DNA of 64,000 bases from Candidatus Eiseniibacteriota bacterium (GTDB lineage Bacteria; Eisenbacteria; RBG-16-71-46; CAIMUX01): positions 62,001 through 126,000 of the forward strand of contig JADJQY010000042.1 in the NCBI GenBank assembly GCA_016712505.1, in the 5' to 3' direction. Every line of letters starts with the position of its first letter. Within the stretch, counting starts at the first letter, position 1. Both the position numbers and the translations under genes were made by a program. The notes under the pieces were generated by a model. That model saw nothing but the letters and a program-made list of their open reading frames with translations, made no database searches and was not told the origin of the DNA. Shown here one piece after another: positions 52,891 to 63,133 of this stretch.

Positions 52891-52911
52891 TTTTACTCAA
52901 TACGTTGAGCA
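52872..52911. promoter_or_regulatory. Two tandem 18-bp palindromes (candidate operators)
   Basis: TGCTCAACATGCTGAGCA (52872-52889) and TACTCAATACGTTGAGCA (52894-52911) are palindromes of the pattern TGCTCA-N6-TGAGCA, spaced 22 bases centre to centre (two helical turns). The first overlaps the start of the AAA remnant. The local sequence is AT-rich compared with its neighbours, in keeping with a transferred segment. Confidence 0.6.
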
Positions 52912-52914
52912 AAA

Positions 52915-54531
52915 TCAGGAACTCGTCTCGGCGGCCTCCACTCCCGGCGTCTCCTCTCCCCGGTACTGCGCCAGCTTGCGGTAGAGGGTGGCGGGGCCGA
53001 TGTCGAGGATCCGCGCGGCGACGGCGCGATTGCCGCCCGCAGCCTCGAGGACATCGAGGATGTGCCGACGCTCCACCTCGGCGAGCGGTTCGCTGCGCCG
53101 ACGGCGGGCATGCTCCAGCGTGTCGATCCGGGTCTGCTCCGGCAGATCCTCGAGCTCGACTTCATCGCCTCGGGCAACCAAGGCGGCGCTCTCGATGGCG
53201 TTCTTCAGTTCACGGACATTGCCCGGCCAGGAATGGCGGACCAGCTGGTGCGCCGCCCGTGGGGTGAAGCGTGCCTCGGGGCGACCGGCCCGACGACTGG
53301 CGTCGAGCAGAAAGACCCGGGCCAGTGGAAGGATGTCGTCCCGACGTTCGCGGAGCGGGAGAAGCTTGAGCTGGACCACCTGGATGCGGTGGCGGAGATC
53401 CGCGCTGAGGTGACCGGCAGCGACCTCGATCTCCGCGTCCTGCCTCGCGGTGACGATCAGTCGCACGTCGACGCGGCGCGGCTCCGCCCCCACGCGCGCC
53501 AGTAGCCCGGAGTCGAGCCAGCGCACCAGCTCTGCCTGGAGCGAAAGCGGCAGATCCGCGATCTCGTCGATCACCAGGGTGCCGCCGTGCGAGGCTTCGA
53601 GCGCACCGGCGACGCCGTCGGCGCCGAACAGCTCCGCACCCAGGATCGACTCCGGTTTCCCGGCGCAGGAGACGATCCGCAGCGGACGCGCCTCCCGACC
53701 CGACCGTTCGTGGATGAAGCTCGCGATCGTCCGCTTCCCCGTGCCCATTTCTCCCACTAGAAGAACCGGCGCATCGACCAGGGCCGCGCGTGCCGCGACG
53801 TTCATCACCTGCCGGAGTGCCTGGCTCGCCGCCACCACCCCTCCCTCCTGTTCGTCGATCTCCAGACGGGCGAGCGCCCGCCGACGCGCGTTGAGCCGTT
53901 GCTCCGCGCCCCGGAGGGTGGTACGCAGCCGGCTCAGGCTCTCGGGAAGCCCCTGCTCCTGATGGAGGGCGGCCAGCTCCCGGATCTCCGCCGGCCAGTC
54001 GGTCGCGCGCTTCCCGACCATCCGGCAGGCCGGGTCCCCGCGTCGCCGGCACCGCTCCTCCACGCACAGCACATCCTGGCCGTCGACCGCGCTCCAGTAG
54101 CCGGAGAGGAAGGACCGGACGAAGTGACACCCCACCCAGAGGTTCCCCTCCGACGCCGGCTCGACCGGGGCCGACTCGGACTCTGCGCAGCGCGCCCAGG
54201 TCACGGCCCGGAGATCGGCCTCGGATCCCGGGGTCGGGGTCGCGATCCCGCAGGCCCGGAGGAACGAGGCGCCCGCGTTCGCCCACTCGGAGGCAGAGTC
54301 CCACTCGAACGCCGTCCGCAGCCGGGCCGCCGTGGACCCCCCGAAGGCGAGCCCCAGCCGGGAGAGAATGGCCGCCGCACCGCTCGGCCCCAAGCTCGTG
54401 GAGAAGGTCTCCCCGAGGCTCGCCAGCGCCTCCCGATCCAGCAGCAAGGCCGGCGCCCCCGCCGCCAGCAACGACTCCCCGTCCGGGGTCAGCTCCACCA
54501 GTCTCCTCAGGTCAAGCTCGGTCGCGCGCAT
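52915..54531 (-). CDS. XylR-like sigma-54 activator homolog with V4R domain, no GAFTGA motif
   Basis: A 538-residue protein. An XylR-N-like region (about residues 15-110) is followed by a V4R domain (GNLWVGCHFVRSFLSGYW, then CVEERCRRRGDPAC). The AAA+ domain has Walker A GEMGTGKRT, Walker B GGTLVIDEIADL, LPLRERRDDIL and WPGNVRELKN, then a Fis-type HTH (ILDVLEAAGGNRAVAARILD). The loop that contacts sigma-54 (GAFTGA) is absent: ELFGADGVAGALEA replaces it, so it may not activate sigma-54 polymerase and may instead repress or modulate. Domain order suggests small-molecule control. It lies between the two DUF6754 operons on the opposite strand. Confidence 0.85.
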   Translation of the reverse strand: MRATELDLRRLVELTPDGESLLAAGAPALLLDREALASLGETFSTSLGPSGAAAILSRLGLAFGGSTAARLRTAFEWDSASEWANAGASFLRACGIATPTPGSEADLRAVTWARCAESESAPVEPASEGNLWVGCHFVRSFLSGYWSAVDGQDVLCVEERCRRRGDPACRMVGKRATDWPAEIRELAALHQEQGLPESLSRLRTTLRGAEQRLNARRRALARLEIDEQEGGVVAASQALRQVMNVAARAALVDAPVLLVGEMGTGKRTIASFIHERSGREARPLRIVSCAGKPESILGAELFGADGVAGALEASHGGTLVIDEIADLPLSLQAELVRWLDSGLLARVGAEPRRVDVRLIVTARQDAEIEVAAGHLSADLRHRIQVVQLKLLPLRERRDDILPLARVFLLDASRRAGRPEARFTPRAAHQLVRHSWPGNVRELKNAIESAALVARGDEVELEDLPEQTRIDTLEHARRRRSEPLAEVERRHILDVLEAAGGNRAVAARILDIGPATLYRKLAQYRGEETPGVEAAETSS

Positions 54532-54582
54532 GAATGTCCCTCAAAATGATTGTTCAATCGTCTCATATTGAATCTGATTTCG

Positions 54583-54612
54583 AGAGTAGTTCAGGTAACG
54601 CGCTGTTTTCAA
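54583..54612 (-). promoter_or_regulatory. Predicted promoter of the XylR-like gene
   Basis: Minus-strand TTGAAA (54612-54607), 18 bases, TACTCT (54588-54583) in an AT-rich 110-base gap, with an expected start near 54576. A 5-2-5 inverted repeat GATTGTTCAATC (54548-54559) in the leader could be an operator. Confidence 0.5.
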
Positions 54613-54641
54613 GCGAATCTCTTTAGACCGAAAATCTGGCG

Positions 54642-56171
<1,530 letters not shown>

Positions 56172-56483
56172 TCTCCTCCGTCTTCCGCGGAGGACCGAAC
56201 CTGCGGGGCAAAGGCAACGGCCCGGACGAACTCGCGCTCCCGGCCTGCGGCGAGGGAGTGCGGTGGCGACAATCTCGAGGGATCCGGCTGGAGGGGAGCG
56301 GACCTTGGTTCACGCACTAGTACTTGTGAACGGCCGATCTTGCTCCTAGACTGGCCCCACTTTTCTGATGGCCTCCCACCCGCGCCCGCGCCGCGGCCGA
56401 GGCTTCGGCCAAAGGCAAGCGGCTACCCTCCGGGGGAGCCGCGGCCGACCAGCGGGCGACGACCCGGAAATGAAGGAGTCGGA
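56172..56483. other. 312-base divergent intergenic region
   Basis: It separates the minus-strand membrane protein from operon copy 2 and holds one good plus-strand promoter (56324-56352) and about 125 bases of GC-rich leader. No ORF with coding character or RNA gene was recognised, though the leader is rich in short inverted repeats. Confidence 0.6.
56324..56352 (+). promoter_or_regulatory. Predicted promoter of DUF6754 operon copy 2
   Basis: TTGTGA (56324-56329), 17 bases, TAGACT (56347-56352). The expected start near 56359 gives an untranslated leader of about 125 bases, unlike the leaderless copy 1. Confidence 0.6.
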
Positions 56484-57872
56484 ATGGGGTTCTGCCCAGG
56501 GGTTGACCTGCGGTCCCTTCGGATCGCGGCGACGACCCGTCCGAACGCGCGGCACCTCGCGGGAGGGACCGCCTCGATCCTCGCCCTCCTCTTGGCGCTC
56601 TCCTCCGGCGCTCTTGCCCAGGCCCCGAATCCCCCGGCGCTCGGAATGGCGCCCGAAAGCACCCCGAGCGCAGGTCAGACTCCGGTCGCGACCCAGGTCG
56701 ACCCCCGCCACAAGGTCTCGGCGGTCACCGCCGCGGATGCCCCCAACGACCACGGCGACTCGATCCTCATTACCTGGAGCCTGCCCGCGACCGCGCCCGA
56801 GATCACCGGTTATGCGGTGCTTCGCCTCGCCCAGGGGGGAGACCTTGGCGGGCCGACCACAGCGCTCGAGGGATGGAAGCCGGGGGATCCGTTCCCGCCC
56901 GCGGGCTGGGTCGTGCGCGCCACCATGCCAAAGGGAAGCGAGAGCTACCGGGACGGCGAGGTTCACCCGCACGACAGGCAGTCGTACGCGGTCGCGACCA
57001 TGGCCGGCGACCGGCCGCTGGCCCTGGTCGCAAACGGAACGCTGGTCTCCCCGGTGGTGCAGTGGTTCCACCGCGCGAAGGGGTTCCTGCTCCTCAATCT
57101 CCTGGTCATCGCGGGCGCGATTCTCTGGAGCGTCTTCCAGGCCTCACGCGGCAAGGTCTTCGCCATCCGGAAGATTGCCGGGCTGGATGCGGTCGAGGAG
57201 GCGGTGGGACGCGCCACCGAGATGGGTCGGCCAATTCTCTTCGTGCCCGGGACCCAGGATCTCGACAACGTGCAGACGGTGGCCGGGGTCACCATCCTCG
57301 GCTCGATCTCCCAGATGACCGCGCAGTACGAAACCCGGCTCGACGTGCCGGTCTCGAAGAGTCTGGTCCTTTCTACCGCGCGCGAGACGGTGAAGGAGTC
57401 GTACACCGCCGCGGGCCGCCCCGATCTGTACAACGACGACGTGGTCCACTACGTGACCGACGAGCAGTTCGGCTTCGTCGCCGCCATCGACGGGATCATG
57501 GTCCGTGAACAGCCGTCGGCCTGCTTCTACTTCGGTGCGTTCTTCGCGGAATCGCTCATCCTGGCCGAGACCGGCAACTCGATCGGCGCGATCCAGATCG
57601 CCGGCACCGCGCAGCCAACCCAGCTTCCCTTCTTCGTTGCCGCGTGCGACTACACCCTGATCGGGGAGGAGCTGTTCGCCGCCTCGGCCTATCTCTCGAA
57701 GAGCCCGAGCCTGCTCGGCTCGCTCCGCGGCCAGGACATCGGCAAGGCTCTGGCCATGATCTTCATCACCATCGGCACGCTCACCGAGACGATCGGGCGA
57801 CTGGCCGGCACCGGCTCTCCGTTCCTCGCCGTCTCCGCCTTCATCAAACGATTCTTCGCCACCAACTTCTAG
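56484..57872 (+). CDS. Secreted DUF6754 membrane protein with N-terminal beta domain (operon copy 2, gene A)
   Basis: A 462-residue protein; AAGGAG lies five bases before the ATG. A signal peptide (SILALLLALSSGALAQA), a Fn3-like beta domain (DSILITWSLPATAPEITGYAVL), a membrane helix at about residues 195-213 (FLLLNLLVIAGAILW), then the DUF6754 domain (AVEEAVGRATEMGRPILFVPGT, YYVSATQF counterpart HYVTDEQFGFVA, GAFFAESLILAETGN, CDYTLIGEELFAASAYL) and a C-terminal membrane segment. Copy 1 lacks the N-terminal domain. Function unknown. Confidence 0.87.
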   Translation: MGFCPGVDLRSLRIAATTRPNARHLAGGTASILALLLALSSGALAQAPNPPALGMAPESTPSAGQTPVATQVDPRHKVSAVTAADAPNDHGDSILITWSLPATAPEITGYAVLRLAQGGDLGGPTTALEGWKPGDPFPPAGWVVRATMPKGSESYRDGEVHPHDRQSYAVATMAGDRPLALVANGTLVSPVVQWFHRAKGFLLLNLLVIAGAILWSVFQASRGKVFAIRKIAGLDAVEEAVGRATEMGRPILFVPGTQDLDNVQTVAGVTILGSISQMTAQYETRLDVPVSKSLVLSTARETVKESYTAAGRPDLYNDDVVHYVTDEQFGFVAAIDGIMVREQPSACFYFGAFFAESLILAETGNSIGAIQIAGTAQPTQLPFFVAACDYTLIGEELFAASAYLSKSPSLLGSLRGQDIGKALAMIFITIGTLTETIGRLAGTGSPFLAVSAFIKRFFATNF

Positions 57873-57925
57873 GCGCCAACCTGCGTGGCGAGAACCTCTA
57901 GTCCAGCAACCACAGGAAAGAGCCG

Positions 57926-58624
57926 ATGACCTGGGCACGCGTTCTGATCCCAAGCCTCATCACAGGCCTCGTCGGCCTCACCCTGGTGGCCGCGATCTTC
58001 ATCCCGGCCGAGCCATTCGCCACCCTGGACGAGAACTTCTCCACCTACTTCGACATCGTCGCCGCCTTCGCCTTCATTCTGGGAGGCGGAAACCTGCTCC
58101 GGATCAACCTGATGAAGGTGCAGAGGGAGCATGGCCAGGAACGGTTCTTCGCCGGCGTGACCCTCTTCGGCTTTCTCGAGGTGCTGCTGCTCGGCGCGCT
58201 CAAGGTGAAGACCAACTTTTCGGTCGAAATGGCCGCTCCGCACGATGCCGCCGGCACCTGGTTCAAGTTCTTCGCCGACGCCGTGTTCAATCCTTGCGTG
58301 GCCGCGATGTTCTCGCTCCTTGGGTTCTTCGTCGCCTCCGCCTCGTATCGGGCCTTCCGGGCTCGGACCAAGGAAGCAACGCTGTTGCTCGGCGCCGCCT
58401 TCATCATCTTGCTCGGGCGCACGCCGTTCGGCCCCTCCCTGACCGCCTGGCTGCCGGACGCGCTGGCCTGGCTCAAGGTCGAGAACCTGTCCAACTGGAT
58501 CATGTCGGTGCCGAACCTCGCGGGACAGCGCGCGATCCTGATCGGGATTGCGCTCGGCAGCATCTCCACGTCGCTCAAGCTGATCTTGGGCCTGGAACGC
58601 AGCCACCTTTCCGGGGAAGGTTGA
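57926..58624 (+). CDS. Polytopic membrane protein (operon copy 2, gene B)
   Basis: A 232-residue protein with about six membrane segments (LITGLVGLTLVAAIFI, DIVAAFAFILGGGNLL, CVAAMFSLLGFFVASASYRA, LLLGAAFIILLG, AILIGIALGSISTSLKLILG). It is homologous and colinear with gene B of copy 1 at 50439. A polytopic partner of the DUF6754 protein, function unknown. Confidence 0.8.
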   Translation: MTWARVLIPSLITGLVGLTLVAAIFIPAEPFATLDENFSTYFDIVAAFAFILGGGNLLRINLMKVQREHGQERFFAGVTLFGFLEVLLLGALKVKTNFSVEMAAPHDAAGTWFKFFADAVFNPCVAAMFSLLGFFVASASYRAFRARTKEATLLLGAAFIILLGRTPFGPSLTAWLPDALAWLKVENLSNWIMSVPNLAGQRAILIGIALGSISTSLKLILGLERSHLSGEG

Positions 58625-58625
58625 G

Positions 58626-59525
58626 ATGGCAGGTACTGCTCACACTGCGAGTGGGGAACGGCCAGGGGGCATCGCAGACAAGATCGGACGGATCCCCCGC
58701 CGCGCCATCTTCGTGGTCATCGCTCTCTCGGTGATCATTCCGCTTTTCCTGCGGCTGGTCTTTCCGATCAAACCGAGCCCGATCGTGGAGCACATTTTCG
58801 ACCGGATCGAGGCCCTGCCTCCCGGCTCGCGAATCCTGCTCTCGCTCGACTACAGCCCCTCGACCGCGCCGGAGAACCACCCGATGGCGTCGGCGGTCGC
58901 GCGCCACGCCCTCGAGCGGGACTGCCAGCTCTACATCATGTCGCTCTGGGCGACCGGACCGATCCAGTGTTCCCTCCTGGCCGACGAAGTGATCAAAGCG
59001 GAGTTCGCCGACAAGCAGGAAGGGGTCGACTGGATCAATCTGGGTTATCGCGCGGGCAATCAAGGACTGATCAACGCCATCCTCCTCGACCTGAAGGCGA
59101 TGTTCAACACCGACGCCGGGGGCCGCGCGATCGACCAGTCCCCGATGATGCGCGAAGTGCGGAATCTGAAGGACATGGACCTGATCGTGGCCATCGGCTC
59201 CGGGGTGCCGGGGGTGAAGGAATGGGTACAGTTCGCGGGCGACCGGGGCAACATCCCGATCGCCGGCGGAGTCACCGCTGTCGAGGCCCCGTTGCTCTAT
59301 CCGTACTACCCGCAGCAGCTCCTGGGTCTGATGGGTGGGCTGCAAGGGGCCGCCGAGTATGAGTCGGCGCTGATCGCCAAGTATCCGCGGTACCGCGAGA
59401 CCGGGTCGACCGCCGTCCGGTTGATGGGACCACAAGCCGTGGCCCACACGGTCATCATCCTGCTCGTGATCCTGGGCAACACCGCCTACGTGATCGAACG
59501 CCGCCGGAAGAAGGGAATGGCATGA
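58626..59525 (+). CDS. Membrane-anchored soluble-domain protein (operon copy 2, gene C)
   Basis: A 299-residue protein, one base after the previous stop. N-terminal membrane helix (AIFVVIALSVIIPLF), soluble domain with GSRILLSLDYSPSTAPEN, VDWINLGYRAGNQGLI, MDLIVAIGSGVPGVKEW, IAGGVTAVEAPLLYPYYP and MGGLQGAAEYESAL, and a C-terminal helix (VIILLVILGNTAYVIERR). It matches gene C of copy 1 (51059). The last four bases overlap the next ATG. Confidence 0.82.
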   Translation: MAGTAHTASGERPGGIADKIGRIPRRAIFVVIALSVIIPLFLRLVFPIKPSPIVEHIFDRIEALPPGSRILLSLDYSPSTAPENHPMASAVARHALERDCQLYIMSLWATGPIQCSLLADEVIKAEFADKQEGVDWINLGYRAGNQGLINAILLDLKAMFNTDAGGRAIDQSPMMREVRNLKDMDLIVAIGSGVPGVKEWVQFAGDRGNIPIAGGVTAVEAPLLYPYYPQQLLGLMGGLQGAAEYESALIAKYPRYRETGSTAVRLMGPQAVAHTVIILLVILGNTAYVIERRRKKGMA

Positions 59526-60193
59526 GCACGCAGCCCGAGGTCTGGATCGGCGCGTTCCTGACCCTGATGATCTTTTCCTTCCTCTGGAAGGACAACGTCT
59601 TCTACAAGTTCGCCGAGCACCTCTTCGTCGGCGTTTCCGCGGCCTACTGGATGGTGGTCGGCATCCACACCACCATTCTGCCCAACCTGATCGGGAAACT
59701 CTGGCCCGAGACGGTCAAGCACCTGATCCCAGGACTCGCCGGCTCGAAGCCCGAGTACGACTATGTGATTCCGCTGATCTTCGGCCTGCTGCTCCTCACC
59801 CGCCTCCTGCCCAAGATCCACTTCCTCTCGCGCTGGGCGATGGCGTTGGTGATCGGCTACGCCGCCGGCACGAACCTGATCCGTTATCTGCAGAGCGATC
59901 TGATGAGTCAGATCAGCTCCACCATCCGACCGCTCATCGTGCCCGGCACCGCCGGACTGGAGTGGGGCGCCACCATCAGCCACATCGTGCTCTTCCTGGG
60001 CGTGATCTGCGGCCTGATCTACTTCTTCTTCAGCCGCGAGCACACCGGAATCTTCAAGCCGGCGAGCCGCATCGGCATCTGGGTCCTGATGGTCACCTTC
60101 GGCGCCTCGTTCGGCTACACCGTGATGGCGCGAATCTCGCTCTTGACCGGACGCGTGCAGTACCTGTTCCGGGACTGGCTGGGGCTGCTGTAG
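59522..60193 (+). CDS. Polytopic membrane protein (operon copy 2, gene D)
   Basis: A 223-residue protein, ATGA overlap with gene C. Conserved entry FLWKDNVFYKFAEHLFVGVSAAYW and exit GIWVLMVTFGASFGYTVMAR, as in gene D of copy 1 (51913). Five or six membrane segments. Function unknown. Confidence 0.82.
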   Translation: MSTQPEVWIGAFLTLMIFSFLWKDNVFYKFAEHLFVGVSAAYWMVVGIHTTILPNLIGKLWPETVKHLIPGLAGSKPEYDYVIPLIFGLLLLTRLLPKIHFLSRWAMALVIGYAAGTNLIRYLQSDLMSQISSTIRPLIVPGTAGLEWGATISHIVLFLGVICGLIYFFFSREHTGIFKPASRIGIWVLMVTFGASFGYTVMARISLLTGRVQYLFRDWLGLL

Positions 60194-60372
60194 CGAACCA
60201 ACATTTGCCCACACCGGCCCCGCCTCGCGCCGGAACGCCTCGGTGATGCAACGCGGTCGCATGAACGGATCGCGATGGCGTCACTTCGAGCGATTGTCGT
60301 TGTTCGCCGTCCCGTCCGGTGCTTTGATCGCTCCACGAGACACCTCCCCGGCACTGGTAGGGAGCGTGCACC

Positions 60373-63042
60373 ATGAGCGTGTCTTTCTTGATTCGATGCA
60401 GTTCTGGCCTGTTGCTGGTTTCCGCTACGGCATGGGCACGTCCGACAATCCGTACTTCGTTCTTCAATGAGTATCCGAGCGCGGTGGGATCGGCAGTCGA
60501 GACCGTGCCGTCCGCGCCCTCCCACTGCGGGGTTTGTCACTATCGCTTCGGCGGCAATGGTCCGCGCAATCCGTACGGCGCGGCACTGGAGGCAGTACTC
60601 CCGAACTATCCGAACAATGACAATGGGCGACGTCAGGCGATGCGCTCGATCGAGACCGCCGACTCCGACGGGGACCTGTTCTCTACGCTGGTCGAGGTGA
60701 CGGACACCGGGAACTTCGCCAATACCCCGACCTTCCCGGGCCTCATCGCCACCAATGTGTCGAACGTGACCGAGGTTGATCTCAACGACATCCTCGGACA
60801 CCTCACCCCCGCAGGGGCGGATCAGCAGGCTCCGGCCGTGACGGTGCTGAGTCCCAACGGCGGCGAGAATCTCACCGGCACCGATCCGTTCAACGTGACC
60901 TGGAACGCGACCGACAATGTCGGCATTGCCACGCTCGACATCTTCTACCGCGACAGCGAGACCAACCCATGGACGCAGATCGCGCGCGGCCTCGACAACG
61001 GCGGCTCCTGGGTCTGGCCGGTGCATCTGACCCCTGCAACCCAGGTCCGTGTTCAGGTCGTCGCCCGAGGCGCCGCCGGTAACATCGGCAGTGACAGCTC
61101 GAACCAGGTATTTACCATCTCCCACCCAGGGTCCGGAATCGTCCCGACCACCCTGAGAGACTTCCACCAACCAGGGACACAGCCGTTCGGAGCCGGCAAC
61201 TTCTCGGATCGAGCGGTCTGTGCCGGATGCCATGGCGGCTTCGCACCTGCCACCGAGCCGGACTGGAACTTCCAGGGCAGCATGATGGCCCAGGCGGCGC
61301 GAGATCCACTCTTCCTCGCCTGCCTCGACGTCGCAGAGCAGGATGCGCCGGGCGCCGGAGACCTCTGTCTGCGTTGCCACACCCCGGGCGGATGGTTGTC
61401 GGGCCGAAGCAACCCCACCGACGGCTCCGCGCTCACCGCGGTAGATCGCGATGGAGTTGGTTGCGATCCCTGCCATCGGATCGTCGATCCGCTCTACCAG
61501 CCGGGGGTGAGCCCCGCCGAGGACCAGGCACTCCTCGCCGCCCTCCCTCCGGGCGACGCTCCGCCCGGGTACGCCGGTGGGATGTTCGTCGAAGATCCTC
61601 AGAATCGGCGGCGTGGACCGTTCAACGACACCGTCGCACCGCACGCAGTCCTCGCCTCGCCCTTCCATCGCTCGAGCGATCTTTGCGGTACGTGCCACGA
61701 CGTGTCCAACCCTGCATTCACCCGGGCAGGAGACCTCGACTACGTTCCCGGTCCGCTGGACGCGCAAGCCACCTCGTTCGATTCCGCCACGCTCTTTCCG
61801 CTCGAGCGGACCTATAGCGAGTGGAAGAACAGCACATTCAACTCTCCGGCCGGCGTGTACCTGCCCGACTTCGCGGGAAACAAGCCAGGTGGGTTCGTGT
61901 CCGCGTGCCAGGACTGCCACATGCGCGACGTGATCGGAAAGGGGTGCACTGCCTCGAACGCGCCGATCCGACAGGATCTGCCCCTCCACGATCTGCAGGG
62001 CGGAAACACCTGGATGCCCGGGATCATCGGGCAACTCTGGGGTGAGGAGGTCGACCCGGCCGCACTCGCGGAGGGAGCGCTGCGCGCCCAGGCCATGCTG
62101 GAGCTGGCGGCCGACCTCGATGTCGCGCTCGCAGGCTCGGGCGGGAGCCTGGAGGCGGTCGTCACCGTGACGAATCGCACCGGACACAAGCTCCCCAGCG
62201 GCTATCCCGAAGGGCGTCGGATCTGGCTCGAGGTCACCGCGCGTGACGGAGGTGGAGTCACGGTGTACCAGTCGGGGGTCTACGTCACCGCGACCGGCGA
62301 GCTGATTCACGACCCCGATCTCACCGTCTACGAAGCGAAACTCGGAGTTTCTCCGGCCCTGGCCGGCGTTCTCGGGATCGGCGGGGGGCCGAGTTTCCAC
62401 TTCGCCCTCAACGACACGATCGTGAAGGACAACCGCATTCCGCCGCTCGGATTCACCAACGCGGCCTTCTCCGCGTTTGGCGGACGCCCGGTCGACCCGG
62501 AACAGCCGGGAGAGCGTTACCCGGACGGCCAGAACTGGGACGTCGCGACCTACCCACTCCCATCCGCTGCGACGGAACTGACGGTCCGACTGCTCTATCA
62601 GACCACCTCGAAGGAGTATGTCGAATTCCTGCGGGACGCCAACGTCACCACGGCGCGCGGAGACGAGATGTGCGACCTGTGGGTGGCGAACGGCCGAGCC
62701 GCGCCGGTGGTCATGGAGGAGCGCACCGTTCCGGTCATCGCCACCGACGTGGATGGCGCCCCACCCCAGTACCTGGCGGTGAGTGTTTCCCGGAACCCAG
62801 CCCGCAGACCGGTGACGTTGACGCTTACGCTCCCCCAGAGCGAGCGCGTGCAGCTCGAAATCTTTGACGCCAGCGGACGCCGCGCTCATCGCGCCGAGTC
62901 CGCGCCCCTTCCGGCGGGAGTGCACACCTTTTCCTGGAACGGGGCTGATCCTTCAGGGCAGGCGGTGCCGGCAGGTGCTTACTTCCTGCGACTTCGGGCC
63001 GGGAAGCAAACTCTGAACGGGCGGTTCATTCTCCTCCCGTAG
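60373..63042 (+). CDS. Secreted six-haem c-type cytochrome with FlgD-like C-terminal domain
   Basis: A 889-residue protein with signal peptide (LLLVSATAWA) and six CxxCH haem sites: CGVCH (about residue 52), CAGCH (about 283), CLRCH (about 332), CDPCH (about 364), CGTCH (about 438) and CQDCH (about 512). An Ig-like domain at about 150-260 (TVLSPNGGENLTG) separates the first haem from the rest, and the last 90 residues are a FlgD-type Ig/sorting domain (VQLEIFDASGRRAHR, GVHTFSWNGADPSGQAVPAG). It is probably extracellular or cell-surface and moves electrons; partners are unknown. Confidence 0.88.
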   Translation: MSVSFLIRCSSGLLLVSATAWARPTIRTSFFNEYPSAVGSAVETVPSAPSHCGVCHYRFGGNGPRNPYGAALEAVLPNYPNNDNGRRQAMRSIETADSDGDLFSTLVEVTDTGNFANTPTFPGLIATNVSNVTEVDLNDILGHLTPAGADQQAPAVTVLSPNGGENLTGTDPFNVTWNATDNVGIATLDIFYRDSETNPWTQIARGLDNGGSWVWPVHLTPATQVRVQVVARGAAGNIGSDSSNQVFTISHPGSGIVPTTLRDFHQPGTQPFGAGNFSDRAVCAGCHGGFAPATEPDWNFQGSMMAQAARDPLFLACLDVAEQDAPGAGDLCLRCHTPGGWLSGRSNPTDGSALTAVDRDGVGCDPCHRIVDPLYQPGVSPAEDQALLAALPPGDAPPGYAGGMFVEDPQNRRRGPFNDTVAPHAVLASPFHRSSDLCGTCHDVSNPAFTRAGDLDYVPGPLDAQATSFDSATLFPLERTYSEWKNSTFNSPAGVYLPDFAGNKPGGFVSACQDCHMRDVIGKGCTASNAPIRQDLPLHDLQGGNTWMPGIIGQLWGEEVDPAALAEGALRAQAMLELAADLDVALAGSGGSLEAVVTVTNRTGHKLPSGYPEGRRIWLEVTARDGGGVTVYQSGVYVTATGELIHDPDLTVYEAKLGVSPALAGVLGIGGGPSFHFALNDTIVKDNRIPPLGFTNAAFSAFGGRPVDPEQPGERYPDGQNWDVATYPLPSAATELTVRLLYQTTSKEYVEFLRDANVTTARGDEMCDLWVANGRAAPVVMEERTVPVIATDVDGAPPQYLAVSVSRNPARRPVTLTLTLPQSERVQLEIFDASGRRAHRAESAPLPAGVHTFSWNGADPSGQAVPAGAYFLRLRAGKQTLNGRFILLP

Positions 63043-63082
63043 GGGCGGGCACCCTGCCACCGCTGCGACGCGGCTGACGCGC

Positions 63083-63117
63083 ATCTGCGCGAACGATGGA
63101 GGCACGTTCGCGCAGAT
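63083..63117. terminator. Bidirectional hairpin terminator
   Basis: A perfect 13-base stem (ATCTGCGCGAACG, 63083-63095, with 63105-63117) closes a nine-base loop between the convergent cytochrome and secreted-protein genes. Confidence 0.75.
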
Positions 63118-63133
63118 CGCGGCACGCTCGTTC

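Noticed and set aside
60115..62925. A 936-codon minus-strand open frame opposite the cytochrome gene
   Set aside because: It contains no recognisable domain and lies opposite six haem motifs and a signal peptide; typical antisense frame in GC-rich DNA.
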